The position numbers were made by a program, and so were the translations under genes. Shown here piece by piece: positions 1 to 14,222 of a DNA stretch of 64,000 nt. Origin of the DNA: Pelomyxa schiedti (lineage: Eukaryota > Evosea > Pelobiontida > Pelomyxidae); assembly GCA_020536535.1 (NCBI GenBank), contig JAHLWZ010000823.1:39176-103175 (forward strand). Reading direction: 5' to 3'. The first letter of the stretch is position 1; the number at the start of each line of letters is the position of its first letter. The notes below the pieces were generated by a model. It had not been told where the DNA came from, searched no databases, and saw only the letters and a program-made list of their open reading frames with translations.

Positions 1-1374
1 GACCTGTAAAAGGTCAAAACAGAAGCCTTAAAAAACTTGGAGTAAAACCTCTTTTGGCTTAACGACTTCATGTAGCTCTTTGGATCGTGCCTGTGTGGCT
101 CTCTTCCTCTTTTCCTTTTCTTGTGGAGGTAGGGCTGTTAAAACCCCTTGCCTGTGGAGAATAAGTGGTGGGAATTGCTTAACGGAAATAAAGGAACTGA
201 AGACAATATAGATGCTATGGAGTAGGAATGCGGACATAAAATGGATTGTTGGGGTTGTACAGAAGAACTTGGAAACGGTGCCACCCAAAGTTTTGAAACT
301 TAATTGAGATGGATCCACTTCATCAACAGGGGCTGATGCAGCATGGTGAGCCTCTTGGTTGGCCTGTAGCGTGCTCATATGATGCTTTAGCCTCTGCACA
401 AATGATGAACATGTCCAATTATGGAGTCTGGAGGTTTACTAACGTAAGCACTCAGCATTTACTCTAAATTGATCACATTACGTTGTGGTAAGTTTTGATG
501 CTTCCTCATCAGCTAGCACAGAGACACTTTCAACTAGATCTCCATCCAGCTGTGCTTCTCTGGGGTTGGTAACTGAAGATAAATAAGTACAGTGTTCCTT
601 TTTTTTAAAAAAAAAAAAGAGTGAGATACCTTTTTGATAGAGTTCATCGGCGTTTTTTAGTATATCATACAATCTGTTTGTTTCACTGATCACAGTGTCC
701 TTTTTCAAGCCTTGTTGTATGAGGAACATGGAAGCATACAAAACCACTTCATACTTGCAGATACAGTATCGTTTAACAGATACCGATATCTTCGGCGAAT
801 ATCTCGCCTTTCTACTTCAGTTTGGTTCTATAACAACTCAGCCAACAGTATACAAACAAAAAAAAGAGAAGTGGCAAAGGGGGGGGCAGGGGGAAAAAAA
901 AAAAAAAGGAGGGGGTAAAAAAACCCCAGCAGCAGCGGCAGTTGTTGTGGTTGTTGTTGTGGAGGTCGTCGCTGTAGTGGTTGGCCCGCCGGGCACCGCC
1001 GCGTCGACCCCAGCCCCCGCCGCCTCATCGAGAACGTCTGGTTGTGCGATTGCTGCTGATTGCCGCTGCTGCTGCTGTTGCCGTTGCTGTTGTTGTAACA
1101 GTTGTTGTTGTATTTGCTGCTGCATAATTTGTTGTTGTTGTTGACTCTGACTCGGTGGGCTTTGATTCTGACTCTGACTTTGACTGTTCACAATCGGGGC
1201 AGCTACCTCGTCGGTTTGTTGGGAGGCGGAGGCGGCCTGTGTGCCTGCCTCCCCGTCATTATGGGAGCCGGCTTGTTGGCTTTGGCTTTGTTGTGATGAT
1301 GTGTCTTGTTGTTGTTGGCTTTGGCTTTGGTCCTGTTGTGCTTGCACAGGCTCGGTGCGACGCTGCGCCTGCAT
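1..1374 (-). CDS. NSE4: Non-SMC element 4 (NSE4), kleisin of the SMC5/6 complex; 3' end outside window
   Basis: NSE4 bridges the SMC5 and SMC6 heads in the nuclear SMC5/6 DNA-repair complex. Exon 1 (from the ATG at 1374) encodes a Gln/Thr/Ala-rich tail of about 150 residues that is not part of the family core. Exon 2 reads RRDIRRRYRYLLNDT, typical of the NSE4 N-terminus. A 44-nt intron then joins in frame to ETNRLYDILKNADELYQK and, one exon on, VTNPREAQLDGDLVESVSVL, matching the kleisin helix with its REA-LD signature. Two further blocks, FKTLGGTVSKFF and a basic KEKRKRATQARSKEL stretch ending in PKEV, follow family order. The C-terminal winged-helix part lies beyond position 1. The ends of the first intron and of the last exon are uncertain. 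Identification rests on several ordered motifs. Confidence 0.8.
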
Positions 1375-1716
1375 CTCTAAAGGGGACAACTTGGTCGTGC
1401 AAAATGAGGCCTTCCCCGAAGCTGATTGTTGATTGGCTCCGGTGAAATGCGAGTTAGTTCTCAAAGCAGAGTTAGGAGCGAAACACGTAGGCATCCGCTC
1501 TGCGGGTGCTGCGAGTAGCCTTCTTGTTACCGATGAGACCCTCTTCTCTGAGGAGATGTGTCATCAATCTTCAATTGTGTAACGTCAGATAAATTGCGGG
1601 TCCCCAGTTAAGCTTTGAGAAAAAGAACATCAAAAAAACCTAATAATTATCCCTCGCCCACAGGACACGCAGACCCACCCCTAGATCCGCAACAACCGCA
1701 TTTTTGCTAGTTAAGA

Positions 1717-3359
<1,643 letters not shown>

Positions 3360-3463
3360 AAAGAAACCCTAAATTCTACTAGCCACAAAGTAGTTTGTGG
3401 AAATCAAATTCTTGTGTCCAACAAATTCGTGAGATGGTAGTTTGGAACCAGGGTGTTGTTCAG

Positions 3464-5114
3464 TTAGGATAGGAATACATCGGGGTCAGGAATGATCGGA
3501 AGGTGTTTGACGTATCGCGGGTCGTCGTCCTCAGTTCGTTCCACTGTGGTGACGTCAACAAGCTCGCTGCCGTGCAACTCCAGAATTTTCGTGCGCTCGG
3601 CGGCCCTTTTTGCCGCAGTCCTGGCCTCCATTGAAGTGTTGGCGCCAAACTGCGGCGGGGGTTCCACGTCTTCCTTGCTGATGTCGAACTCGTCCTCGCG
3701 CTCCACGTACTCCACGTTCTCGCCGAGTTCCACGAAGCCGGGTGCGAACGCGCTCCAGTTCTCGGCGTAGGTCCGGCCCCAGACATACAGGACGCCGCTG
3801 GTGCTGCACGATACAATTATGGGCTTGGCCGGGTGCCATGCCAGGTCCATGATGCCTTCCATTGGGCCTTCCAGGACTTTGTACATCAGGCCGTGTTTAT
3901 TCCATATATCTGTGGTTTATAGTTTAGCAAATGCATTGCCTAGGTCACACCATACTTACACAGGTTGTGTTGAGATTTTGAGGCTGAGCCTGCTATAATT
4001 AGCTCCCCACTGGGACTGAACCCGCATTTCTTCCATTGAACCTTTTCTACAGGATCCACAAAGTCTCTGAAAATGAATCAGGAGATTACGAAACAATAGA
4101 ATTGTACCTTGGATGTGTTGGAGAGGCAGTCTCGCAATATCGTACAGTTTTATCAGCACAGTTTGCCAAAAAGAAATTACCATCATTGGTGAATTCAATT
4201 GATTTGATTGCTGAACTGCAAATCTTCTCAGACCGTTCAACTACCAGTCCATCCAGCCGCACAACGGTCAATACTCCGTGACTGTTTCCCAAGAAGATGT
4301 GATTACCATCGGGTGTGAAGGATGCTGCAAAACCACATGCTGTCACACGTTGCCTTTTCGTACTGGATGTCGAAACTGAGGATGACACATTGTCATCAAC
4401 ATATGGTAGAGGAGTGGTCTCCACAGAGCACTGCCCCACGCCTTCCTTCTTCTCTCCCAATCTCAACAACACAGGTACCTGCAGAATTGCATTTTTGGGT
4501 AGGTAATTAACATCCTTTCTCCAGGCAAAAAAAGAAAAAAAAGAAGAAAGCCACCCCATCCGAAAATAACTAAACAAGCAAAGCCCAAAATCACAAAAAC
4601 AACATTGCATAAAATAATAATGACAATAACAATAAAAATAACAATAACAATAACATATCAAACAAAGACACCAAGGGCGTTACATACACACATCATAAAG
4701 AGGCCAGACGAGCACGACGTCGTTGTCGCGAGGGTGCATCTGAGCCAGCCACACGGGCGTGTCGAACGACGCGACGGCGACGACGTACCCCCCGGCCACG
4801 TCCCACACGCTCGCGGTCCAGTCGGCCGACGCCGTCGCGAGCCTCGCGCCGTCGCGCGACCACGACAGCGCCGTGATGGCGTGCGTGTGCGCCGCGAAGC
4901 TGCGGGCGACGCTGCGCGTGTCAAAGTCCCACACCACCACGCGGCCGTCGTGGCACCCGACGGCCAGCAGCGTGCCCCACCGGTTGAAGGAGCACGCGGT
5001 GCCCAGGCCCTCCTCCAGCACGTCCTCGACCAGCTCCGGGCACTCGTCCCCAGGCAGCATCGTCAGGCTCCCTCGGTTCAGCACTCCGCTGCTCCTCTGC
5101 AGCTCCACATTCAT
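3464..5114 (-). CDS. RBBP5: RBBP5/SWD1 homologue, WD40 subunit of COMPASS H3K4 methyltransferase
   Basis: Nuclear beta-propeller that anchors the SET1/MLL catalytic subunit with ASH2. Exon 1 starts at MNVELQ and contains FNRWGTLLAVGCHDGRVVVW, nearly the family signature, followed by SWSRDGARLATASAD and a conserved MHPRD block. Exon 2 holds the next blades, with the AIKSIEFTNDGNFFLANCAD motif. A short exon has WKKCGFSPSGELIIAGSAS. The last exon has MDLAWHPAKPIIVSCS, then ENWSAFAPGFVELGENVEY and an acidic DEFDISKEDVE hinge, the RBBP5-specific extension that contacts the methyltransferase. The protein ends about 90 residues later. Exon 1 is unusually GC-rich compared with the rest. The 3' end faces the 3' end of the AHCY gene. 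Confidence 0.93.
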
Positions 5115-5356
5115 CTCTGTTGTGTGTCCGTAGTGGCCACAGCTTGGCGGGGATTTTTCTTCTTCACAAACCTAAAACAAAATTGATGCAGAGCCGAATC
5201 TGTTACTGAAAGAAGAAAAGCATATGGTCCATCTCAGTGATTGCAACCATGTGTTACCTCTGGTATGCACTGATTTATCAACCAAAGCCCCCACAAGTTC
5301 CTGTCTACCTTTTCGGTTAAAGCACGATTTTGTTTACAGAGAATATCATGTTGTGA

Positions 5357-7433
5357 TCAATTTTTGTCTATTACTTTGGATACAACGGCGTTAATCACCA
5401 AGCCCCATTTTTTTGTAGGCAGTCTATTACTTTTTCCGAACCAAAATATCCCGTGTGTGTCCTGGCTATTGGAAAGTAAGGATTGTTGTAGTGAGGAAAA
5501 GAACAAACCAATGCTCAGCATCGAGCATCCCTTCTGCTGGTAGTTGGGGTTGGCTCCCAGCTTGATTATCATACCTATGCCTCGGACTAATTCGTTCACC
5601 ATTGGGGTGCCAGTGGAAGCTATTAGAGATGCAAGACCTTCATTTAAGGTACTCTGAGGCATGGAAGAAGTCATGGCTCGAAGTGCTGCCTCTATCTCTG
5701 GGACAGCATAGTACTGCAAAACATTCTACAAGTAGTTAGGATGGAATTTCAATTGCGTTTTGGAAGGTGGAAGTCTTCAACCGCAGCAATGTTGACGATA
5801 TTGTCGGTATTTGGTTCCGGCTTCATGAACGTTAGGAGTACCTTTTAAGGGAAAAAGATAGATGAGTACTCAGCTGTGTTGAATCTAATCTTACTTTCAT
5901 CCTGTCCTCACTATTGATATAGGGTGGGTGGAGAATGAGGTTATACAGTTCAGCCTTGTTCAAGGATACTAAGTCTTGCATCCAGTTAGGTAGAGACGTG
6001 AGTCTCTCTGGACAAATCAGATTAATGGAGTTGGTTTCATGGTAGGGCATGCACCAGTTAGGTCAAGAAGAATTCGTCGTAAAATATTGGGATCTTCAAC
6101 AATGGTCAAAACTGCATGCAAAAATAATTGGATGGTGGTGTGGTGAGTTCTAGGGTCCAATGGTACTGAGCTGTCATACAGCCAGCTAAAAGAATCATCT
6201 AGGTTCTCCGATGATTGATGCAGGCATCTTACCCAAAGCCCTAAAACGTTTTCATTCAACGCTAAAGCAAGCTCCCTTGGCAGCTTTGATGATGCATTGC
6301 TAGACAAATACTGATTGCATCGAGGAAACTTGTGTGTAAGAGCACAAATTATGTAGTCCACTATTTCCGCTGGAAAGAACCTGGGTGGTTCGTATTTGGC
6401 TGCTTTCAGTAGGACTTCAAATATCTAGAAAGTTGGATATGAAGATTGAGAGTTGTAGGTGAGATAAGGAACCTCGGAGGCATCGGCAAGCAGAGCTTGG
6501 CGAAAACAATCAGGACTAGGCTTTGCGCCATGTCCTAAAAGCTTCTGAACAATAATCATATTTTTTGCCTTCACTCCCACCTCACATAGAACTGCAGACA
6601 AGGCGGGACCACCTGCATTAATTGTGGCTTGAGCACAAGAGTCCATCTGAAAAGTTCAGAAAAAATCAAAGTGCAGACATAAATACCGTCTCCCCCAGGT
6701 TCCTGAACGAAGGAAAACACAAAGTTCCTGTGTGGTACGCAGGACACATCACAGAGAAAAAGTCCCACAAGCCAGCTTTATGTGCAATAGCTATAGGAGA
6801 AAGGTTTCCACAACATTCAGCACTAGTGCAGTTACTCTCCACATTTGCTCCATGTAGTGATAGAAACTTTACAAGAACAAGATTTCTGTGCTTCACGGCC
6901 TCATGAAGTAAAGTGTGCATATATGGAGTAGGTCTGTAAATGGAGGCAAAAAACAACCCAGAAAATCCAAAGGTTATTAACAGCAAGGAAAAAGAGTTAG
7001 AAACTAAACAAGGTTCCAATCCTCCACACGCGCGTACGTACGTCTTCAAAAGAGCGCCGATAGAATCGCTGCACGCGAATTCCAACTCAGCAAAGTCCCA
7101 ATCAAGATACGACGTGAATCCCTTGAACACAGCCTTGCCGAGCCACTGGCGGCCAAACGACGAGATCTTCATCGCAGCCACCGGCGGTATCCGCGCAGGC
7201 GCGATTTTCTGCTTTTCCAGCAGCGGCCAGATGTAGAACCAAGGGCCGAAGAACCTGCGCCAACGGCGGCACGTCGCGGACGCGTGGTGCAGGCTCACCA
7301 GCGGCGTCAGGGCCGCTTCGAAAACGTCGAGGCCGCCACCGAATTCGGTAGATCTGTGGGAGCACAAATAAAGTGCCACGGATCTCAGCGCCACCGCACC
7401 CAACCCCGTCCACCCTGATTCCGCTGTGTCCAT
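5357..7433 (-). CDS. Ankyrin-repeat-like protein with F-box-like N-terminus
   Basis: Reading on the minus strand from MDTAESGW, the first exon contains hydrophobic Leu-rich segments and HHASATCRRWRRFFGP, resembling the end of an F-box (a CRRWRRF-type helix). The next exon has HTLLHEAVKHRNLVLVKFL followed by LHGANVES, a clear ankyrin unit, and SPIAIAHKAGLWDFF. Downstream exons carry VQKLLGHGAKPSPDCFRQAL and IGMIIKLGANPNYQQKGCSM, again ankyrin-like helix pairs with GA-P turns, separated by a helical stretch around 6020-6360. Such proteins usually act as adaptors, often for SCF ubiquitin ligases; the role here is inferred. At least five exons are needed and their exact ends are uncertain, especially the last. 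Confidence 0.6.
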
Positions 7434-7671
7434 TCGTCCGTCGGTTGTGGGTTTCTGTGAAATTTGTTTGGCCCCCTTCGTCGGTTTTTCGTTGTGGGGG
7501 AGAGTGTCTGTGTTGTGACTGAGCCATATCCTTGCATCTGGAATGTAACAATGCAAATTAAAGTCCACGGTACACTCGCCAAAAACTACCTTCACGCTGA
7601 AAGTTCTGTGATACCGGTATCACAGATGCCTTTATTTTTCCTCCTTTGTTGCTTTGGCAAAGTGGCTTGTT

Positions 7672-9402
7672 TTAAGAGAAAGTGCCCATTGCTTTGAGGT
7701 CGTTCATAACCTCTTCTTGTTCCTTGACTGCAGTGTGTATTGCAGAAAGCTGTTTGTGCTTCTTGTCTCTGAGCTGGAATGTGTAGAAGTTGGGAAGCAG
7801 CCTGCATGCTCCAAATCTGTTCTCAGGGTCACTCTTCAGCCTGCGCAGCACCCTCCTATTCACTTTATGCCCTTGCACAACAACTCCTCCAACCCTGGCT
7901 GCTGGTTCATCCTGTCCTGGAACCCTGATGAATCCATCGGCATCTGGCTTGTTGGCTTCTTCCCGCTTCTGCTCCATTTCCTGCGCAACTTTCTGCTGGT
8001 AGGCCTGCGCCCGCTTGTTGGTGAAGTTTGCGAGGTGCTCGTGGTATGCATCGAGATTGGTTGGTAAGTATGTGTACATTTCGGTTTGCCATTTCCTGAG
8101 CCCGCAGGTGCGAAGCGGTACCTTTAAAGGTCAATACAGTTATGTGTACCTTGTAAAGTTACCTGTGCTGTAACGTGAGTTAAATCTAAGGCAGCAACCA
8201 GCCCCTTTGAGCTCTCAAAGGAAACATAGGCGTTGGTACATCGGTCTTGAGGGCAAACAGGTGGGAATGGTGACCTTGTCTCCAACACAATTGTTATGCT
8301 GTCGATTGGGCCACACCTGTCGAAAACGGCATGGAGAAAATCTTTTTAAAGTGTTATTATTTCTGGGTGAGTGTTTTTCCATACCTTCGGGTATTTGTGG
8401 GGGTAAGTTCAGCACAAACAGCGTTCTTCTTCTCAGTTGAGCAATATCACTTTTTGTGTTTGCCAGAATGTCCGACTCCAGCCCTTGCTCGTCCATATTC
8501 TCCGCCGACTCTGGGTTTTCCTCAGGTCTTTTGTCATCTGGCGAAGAAGCAGCCTCATCATCAGCGTCACTCTCCGTGTCTGATGATCCCTTTGATTCCA
8601 AGGATTTCTGGATCACCTTCATCAACTCGCCGCGCTCTCTCTGGTGCGAGTCCCTCCTTCTGACCAAGTCCCTGAGCGGCTTCTGCTCCTCTCTCCTCAA
8701 GCACCTCGTGTACACGATCCTCTCGGTCGGCGGGCCCACCGGTTTCCCACAGTCCACAATCGTGCACCCCACCCCGACGGCGTGGAACCCCCCGACGAGC
8801 CCCGCCCCCCCGCCGCCCCCCGTCCTCCCCTTGCTCTCCTCCTCCAGCCTCGCCTGCACCTCGTCCTCCCCGTCCTCCTCGTCCCCATCCCCCTCGCCCT
8901 CCTCCCCGCTGCTGCCCTCCCCGTCCTCCACGTAGTCGTAGTCGTAGCCGTCGTCGCCCGCGGCGCCGTCCGCGTCCCCCGAGTCCGCGGCGAGCCCGCC
9001 GCCCAGGACGTAGGGGCCGGCGCGGGGCCGCCCGCCGGAGCCCGGGGCGTCGAGGAGGTCGCCCAGGACGTCGAGCATCGCGGGGCCGTAGAGCTCGCGC
9101 TCGGCCTTGATCTTGTCCGAGAGCTTGCGGCGCGTGGCCGAGCCCGCGGCCGCCGTGCGCGCGAACTTGGACGACCGCGTGGCCGCGGCCTCGACTTTGA
9201 CAACGGGCATCTTCTTCTTCTTGCTCGCCGTAGACGTCGCCTTCGCCTTCGTCTTCTTCGAGCTTGAGGTGGTTGTTGTTGTTGCTGTTGCTGGTGGTGT
9301 GGCTGTGGTGGTGGTGGTTTTCGATGATGAAGCCAGGAGTGGGTTGCGGGCGAGGGGCTTGGCTTTGGTGCCCTTCATGGCGGGGCCTTTTGATAGTTTC
9401 AT
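7672..9402 (-). CDS. RRP7: Ribosomal RNA processing protein 7 (RRP7) homologue
   Basis: Nucleolar factor of the UTP-C module needed for small-subunit (18S) rRNA processing. The long first exon encodes a Lys-rich start, Thr and Ala tracts, a very GC-rich acidic Gly/Glu region, then RRTLFVLNLPPQIPEG, the first strand of the RRM fold. Short middle exons contain AYVSFESSKGLVAAL. The last exon contains NLDAYHEHLANFTNKRAQAY, DADGFIRVP, RRLKSDPENRFG and the C-terminal FYTFQLRDKKHKQLSAI helix, the RRP7 hallmark (FY-F-R plus a long charged helix). It ends in KAMGTFS. The 400-residue low-complexity N-terminus makes it larger than yeast Rrp7. The N-terminal part has much higher GC than the conserved C-terminal exons. 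Confidence 0.85.
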
Positions 9403-9710
9403 CAGTGGACGAGGCTGGGTCGCGGTTCACGAGAAACGAAACCCCGCAAATAACGACGTGCAATTACAAAAAGAAGAAGAAAGAAAAAAAGACTGGGCTC
9501 AGAGAGTAACTTCTACTAGGGATCCGCGCTGTACTCAGGCGAGAGAAGATTCGAATACGTGGTTCCGCCCAGAGTTGTGTCTCTGAGAGTTGCATTTAAT
9601 TGATGTGCACAGTGCAATTTCTCACATTTGGGGTTACAAACGGTGGCACATTTCGGCGGTTTGTCGTATTGATCACTCCTCCAATACGCGTTGAAAAATA
9701 AGGGTGGTGC
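9403..9710. other. Divergent intergenic region between RRP7 and a membrane-protein gene
   Basis: The two flanking genes start on opposite sides, so this 308-bp stretch must hold both promoters. I see an A-rich run (about 9469-9490) near the RRP7 side and no convincing open frame or RNA gene. No TATA box is obvious. Confidence 0.5.
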
Positions 9711-11452
9711 AATGGCAACATCTGCTACTTCTTCATTTGATTCCCTGTTCTCCCCGTCCCCTTATGAATCCCCTGCGCCCACGGCCACAACGGCGACCGG
9801 CAAGCCCATCGAGAACTCCCTCGTGGATGCCGTCCTGGGCTCCCCCGCTCCTGCTCCCATAATGACGTCGGCTGCGGCGCCGCCGTCGTCCACAAAGTCG
9901 GTGTACTACACGGGCGAGGCTACGACCGGGAGCGTGGCGGTTGACGTAACAGACGAACCGCCGCCGTCGTTCTCGTCGTCCGGATTGGGGTCAGATTCGG
10001 CAGCGTCCGAGCCTGCAGCTGGAATTGTGGGACTGGAAGAGGACCAGGCGTGGGTCAGGAAGAGACAAGCTAAATTTATCAAGGGGGAGCGTAGAATATG
10101 CATCTCTTTGACAATTGCAACCGTGTGTCAGTGTAGTGGCAGTAAAATCTTATGTTCTTATTATTTTTGTGTGTGTGTGTGCCTTTGTTGTCATTGGTAC
10201 TTTTATTTTGTACCTTTTTGGCGATTCCTTTTAACTTGGATTTGTTTAGATTGCGTTCTTTATTTGCCTTTTGGTAAGCTTCATTGTCAAGAGAGATTTT
10301 GGTACAAATTACTCTTGTGGATTGCTTTAACGTTTGTTCCCCAGGCTTTTATTACGCGCTGAATATTATTTACTTGTTTTATTTTGGAGTTGGGTGTGGT
10401 ATGCCTTACAGTATGTTGTGTTGTTACTTACTTTTTGGTAGCCATGATCTGGGCAGTCCCAATTTTGAAGCTCTGTCATAAAAATGAAGAAGCCGTTCGA
10501 CCATGGCAGTTACCATTTTTTGAATTTTATGCACTACTTTCCATTTTGATGCTTTTACTTGCTGAAGCAGTTAGTTTCCCCCCTTTTTGCTCTTTCATAC
10601 AAACCTCAATTTTTTCTTTACAAGGCAATTATAAGTTTTGCCATTTATATGCCTGAATATGTAGATTACCAGTATGCTTTCCTATTCTCACTGACTAACT
10701 GGTTCTAACCAAACGAAGGTGTAGGCATATTTCTGCATGTGATACTTCAGATATTGATCCGATTGTGGGACTTGGTATCGCTCTGGCATGCTTTACAGCA
10801 GTTGGCTTGGTTTTATTCTGTGTGTGGCCACTCCGTTTATTGTGTAAATGGGTGTCCATCATTAGAAAGAGATCCAACCTGCCTGCCACAAGAATGACAC
10901 CAATTGTCATGACACTGGAAAAATATTTGCCACGGTACTTGGATTTGCTTCGTCTTGCAACTGAGGCATGCAGTGCTATTATCATATTATACTTGGATTT
11001 ACTCTATCTCTTTCTTTCAATTGCGGAATGATTTCTTACACATGGCTAGAAAGGTACAGCTGCCTTCAGGAGGAATGCCGAGTTCATATGTAAACTTTCC
11101 TGCTGTTTAATTGCAGTGTGGATGATTCTTCTTTTCTTTTCCTGTTTGGTGTGTTATTCTCTTCTACCTTTATTGCCTGGTTACATTCCCTGTATTCCAC
11201 AAAAAGATTATCAGTAGTATACGAGAAGGACTCCCAACGGGATTGGTTCTTTTCTGTGATGTCTACGATTTTATATGTTGTCCATACATCCAAACCCAAC
11301 AAAACACGAAACACAAAACACGAATCACAGGGACCAACACCAACATGATACATACAGGTTACATTCTCTTGGTCTCCTTGGCAGAAGGACTCAAGGCCAC
11401 AGGCAATGCTGCTGCTACTGTCATTCTAACCAATGCCACATCCACCATGTAA
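9711..11452 (+). CDS. Unidentified multi-pass membrane protein
   Basis: The first exon (MATSATSSFDSLF) gives about 125 Ser/Ala/Pro-rich residues ending in EEDQAWVRKRQAKFIKG. Later exons are strongly hydrophobic: a VVIGTFILYLFGD-like segment near 10180-10230; LQYVVLLLTF and FLVAMIWAVPIL around 10410-10470; FFEFYALLSILMLLLAEAV at 10520-10575; IALACFTAVGLVLFCVW at 10780-10840; CSAIIILYLDLLYLF at 10970-11020; and a further stretch near 11130-11190. The final exon contains LKATGNAAATVIL and stops at 11452. This suggests six or more membrane spans after a cytosolic N-terminal tail. I do not recognise the family: the tail recalls trafficking proteins such as SCAMPs, but no SCAMP motif is present. 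Several introns are inferred only from frame changes. Confidence 0.5.
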
Positions 11453-11552
11453 CCAAAAAAAAACCTCCCTGACACCGGGGGGATCGATCAAAAAGCTCAC
11501 CTCCAATCTTCGTCTTTCTTTTTTTTTTTTTTTTTAATTTTAATCCAAGCCA

Positions 11553-14222
11553 ATGTCAGCGGCGGGTGGAGACGAAGACGACTGCGTGATCGTGTCTTCC
11601 ACGTCGTGGTCGAAGGGTACCGGCAGCTCGACGACGTCGTCGACTGCGAAACCGCGAAATCAGCCTCTGCTTCCCACTCCCGCTCTGCTCCCAACCCCTC
11701 CGCTCCTTCCAACTCCCACAATTCCTGCTGGGCCCCCCTTTCTCGGTGTATCACGTGCCACTGCCTTTCCCTCGTCGTCGGTGGCCATTTCCAACCCTAG
11801 ACGTGAATCTCCCTCTACAACCACAGCACAACAGCAACCACCACCGACACAACAACAACAGCAATTGTCTGGTTTTGCCTCTTCGTCGTTTTCTGGATTG
11901 CAGGGATTGTTGTCATCTGCACGAGATAAAAACCTGCAGCAGAAACGAGATAAGCAACAGGAAAAGGCTGAAGGAGAAGGCGAGGAGGCTGAGGAGGCAA
12001 GAAAGGACGAAATCGTAGCCATCGGTGAAACTGTGGATGCCGAGGTTTGTGATGGCAGCGATGCCAAAGTTGCTGAAAACAACACTGAAAATGCCAAAAC
12101 TGCTGTGGGTGAGAGTGAGAATGAGAGTGAGAGTGCTGACTTGGAATGCGACGAGGGTCCTGGTGAATTGGCAATGCTAAGAAAGGAGAGTAAGTTCGAT
12201 AGTATCTTTCCTCTTCCCGTCTTATCCTCGAGCAAGATGCCAAACTCAAGAAGGAAAATGCTACGCTCAGAGATGGCTGCTCTGCTCCGGGAGCTATGTG
12301 TACTGTGCATTACTTCCCTGGAATGCATCCGTATGTAGCTTATTCAAAGCAGGAAATCCAAGGCTAATGTGAGAAATAGTCAGTGGAAGAGACAAATTGA
12401 TTTCATTCTTCGTAACATCTCTTGTGTTAACGTGAATGTATCAACATTTGGAGAAGTACAACCTTCCCCAATGGCCCAAGAACCATCAACTAAAACGGAG
12501 ATTATGGAATATCATGGCCTTTTTGTTGTCGAGAAAACCAAACCAGATACTGAGCAACTCCCTATGCGAGCTTTATACAGGCAATTTCCTATCCCAGTTG
12601 ACATCCTCACTTCCTCTTGTTCTATCTTTCCTGTAAGTTACGGTTATTGAAGATTAACGACACGACATATTGAATATTGTCCCATCAGCCAGCAAACTAA
12701 TATTCTCATTAGCAATATGGCAGAAGCTGTTGGAATGAGCTCTAGTGTTAGTGAGAGCATCAAATGGGGGAATACGTGCTACAACTGTGGAATGCCTGGT
12801 CACAACTTCAACCAATGTAGCCTTGTAAGCTATTTTATTTTCTCTGTTCTTGCCATCCCTAATTTGGAAAAATAGCCTATTGATCACCTGAAAATTCGGA
12901 CTACTGCAGGGTCAACATCTCCGAGGATCCCTAACAGTCGCTATTACGGGTTTATTCCTTTTTTCTTCTCGCACATGAATTTATTTATACCAAGAGGTGC
13001 ACCTACAAGGGGATATTCACCTTTTGAAGCGTCGAAGTCTCCCCCATCCCCACATCGATACAGGCAGTCTGCTCAGGCCCCATCTTTGGTAGAGCGCCGC
13101 ATCGCTTCACCACCACTTGTAAGTACACCAACAAGGGGTAGGGGAGACAATGACAGATATCGAAGTAAAAGAAATAAGAGCAGAAGCACAAGTAAGAGTC
13201 GGAGCAGAAGCAGGAACAGGAGTAAGAGTAGAAACAGAAATAGGAGCAGAGGCAGAGGCAAGAGCCGGAGCAGGAGCAGGGACAAAGGCAGAAAAAGGAG
13301 CAAATCCTGGGATAGATACAAGCCAAACTCTAGAAGTAGATCAAAGGACAGAAGCAAGAGCCCCGAGAAACCAACGCCTAGAAAGAGGCCTTCTGATACA
13401 GCAATAACAGGAAGCGAAGTATCTGTTACCCCAAGTGCAGCGCCCGTTATACCTTCACCTGCCCTAAATTCAAACACTCAACCATACCCTCCAAACTTAC
13501 AACCAGCAAATGCTCCATTGCCACAATGTAGCCAAACCTTCGTACCCGTCCCCCTTTGTTACCCTTTCGGAGTTGCACAGCCTTACCCTGCACCCTTACT
13601 ACAGCCTTCTCCAGTACGAACTGTTTACGGGTCCCAAGTGACACTCCCTCACCCTTCACCTGTGTTAGAAATGCCCCCGCCTCAGTGGTACGTTCCACCT
13701 CCGGCACCCCTGAATGCACCACAGCAAACTCCGCAGCCAAGGCCGGACCAAGAAACAACAGTCGACCAGCTTCAACCGCCTCAACCAGTACCATCATTCC
13801 CACCTCCACAATTGCAATCACAATTACAATCACAATCGCGCCGGCAGGCAAACACTGAACCACAAAGACCAACTCAATCAACCCAAAAGCAAATCCAAAA
13901 CCAAAATCAAGCACAGTCAGTGCAGTCAGCAGCCCCAACTCCACAAAATCAGGCCATCCAAGCGGCCGTGACCCCCATACAGACAGCAGAACCTGCTGAA
14001 ACAACCTCACAAGCATCAACAAAACCAAATACACCAATGCCAACAACACCAACACCCACAACACAACCCACAACTGCGGTAGTAGTAGCAGCTACACCCA
14101 CCCCAAATAAGGCCAGCACCACGAATACAGCAGCAGAAAGCTTTGGCCCACCAGCCCAAATACCGTCAGGAAAATGGAAGGAACTGAAGGGGATTCTGCA
14201 GGCGCGCAGGCACAAGTTCTAA
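11553..14222 (+). CDS. CCHC zinc-knuckle protein with RS-like and Pro/Gln-rich tail (RNA processing, ZCCHC8-like?)
   Basis: The ATG at 11553 follows a T run. Exon 1 encodes a Ser/Thr/Pro/Gln-rich, then Glu-rich segment. Middle exons contain YHGLFVVEKTKPDTEQLPMR and a single zinc knuckle, CYNCGMPGHNFNQC (12770-12811), followed by PRIPNSRYY. The frame then runs directly into the large last exon (to 14222), which holds about 20 Arg-Ser-type dipeptides (13170-13370) and a long Pro/Gln/Thr tail ending WKELKGILQARRHKF. A CCHC knuckle plus RS region points to a nuclear mRNA-processing or surveillance role. The knuckle followed by R-Y-Y loosely resembles ZCCHC8, the NEXT-complex scaffold, but no clear PSP domain is visible. 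Joining both ends into one gene is supported by the continuous frame from 12880 to 14222 and is less certain before 12700. Confidence 0.6.

Noticed and set aside
8644-9267. Long plus-strand frame opposite RRP7 exon 1.
   Set aside because: It is a GC-rich shadow of the acidic Gly/Glu region, rich in Pro/Arg/Leu, with no motif.
13003-13477. Minus-strand Leu- and Cys-rich frames around 13.0-13.5 kb, which look like membrane proteins.
   Set aside because: They are the complement of the RS-type codons on the plus strand (AGN and GCN runs read as CTN and TGC).
13073-14222. A CRISPR-like or satellite array suggested by repeated short units.
   Set aside because: The units are codon-level repeats within an RS/Pro/Gln-coding exon, with no spacers of fixed size.
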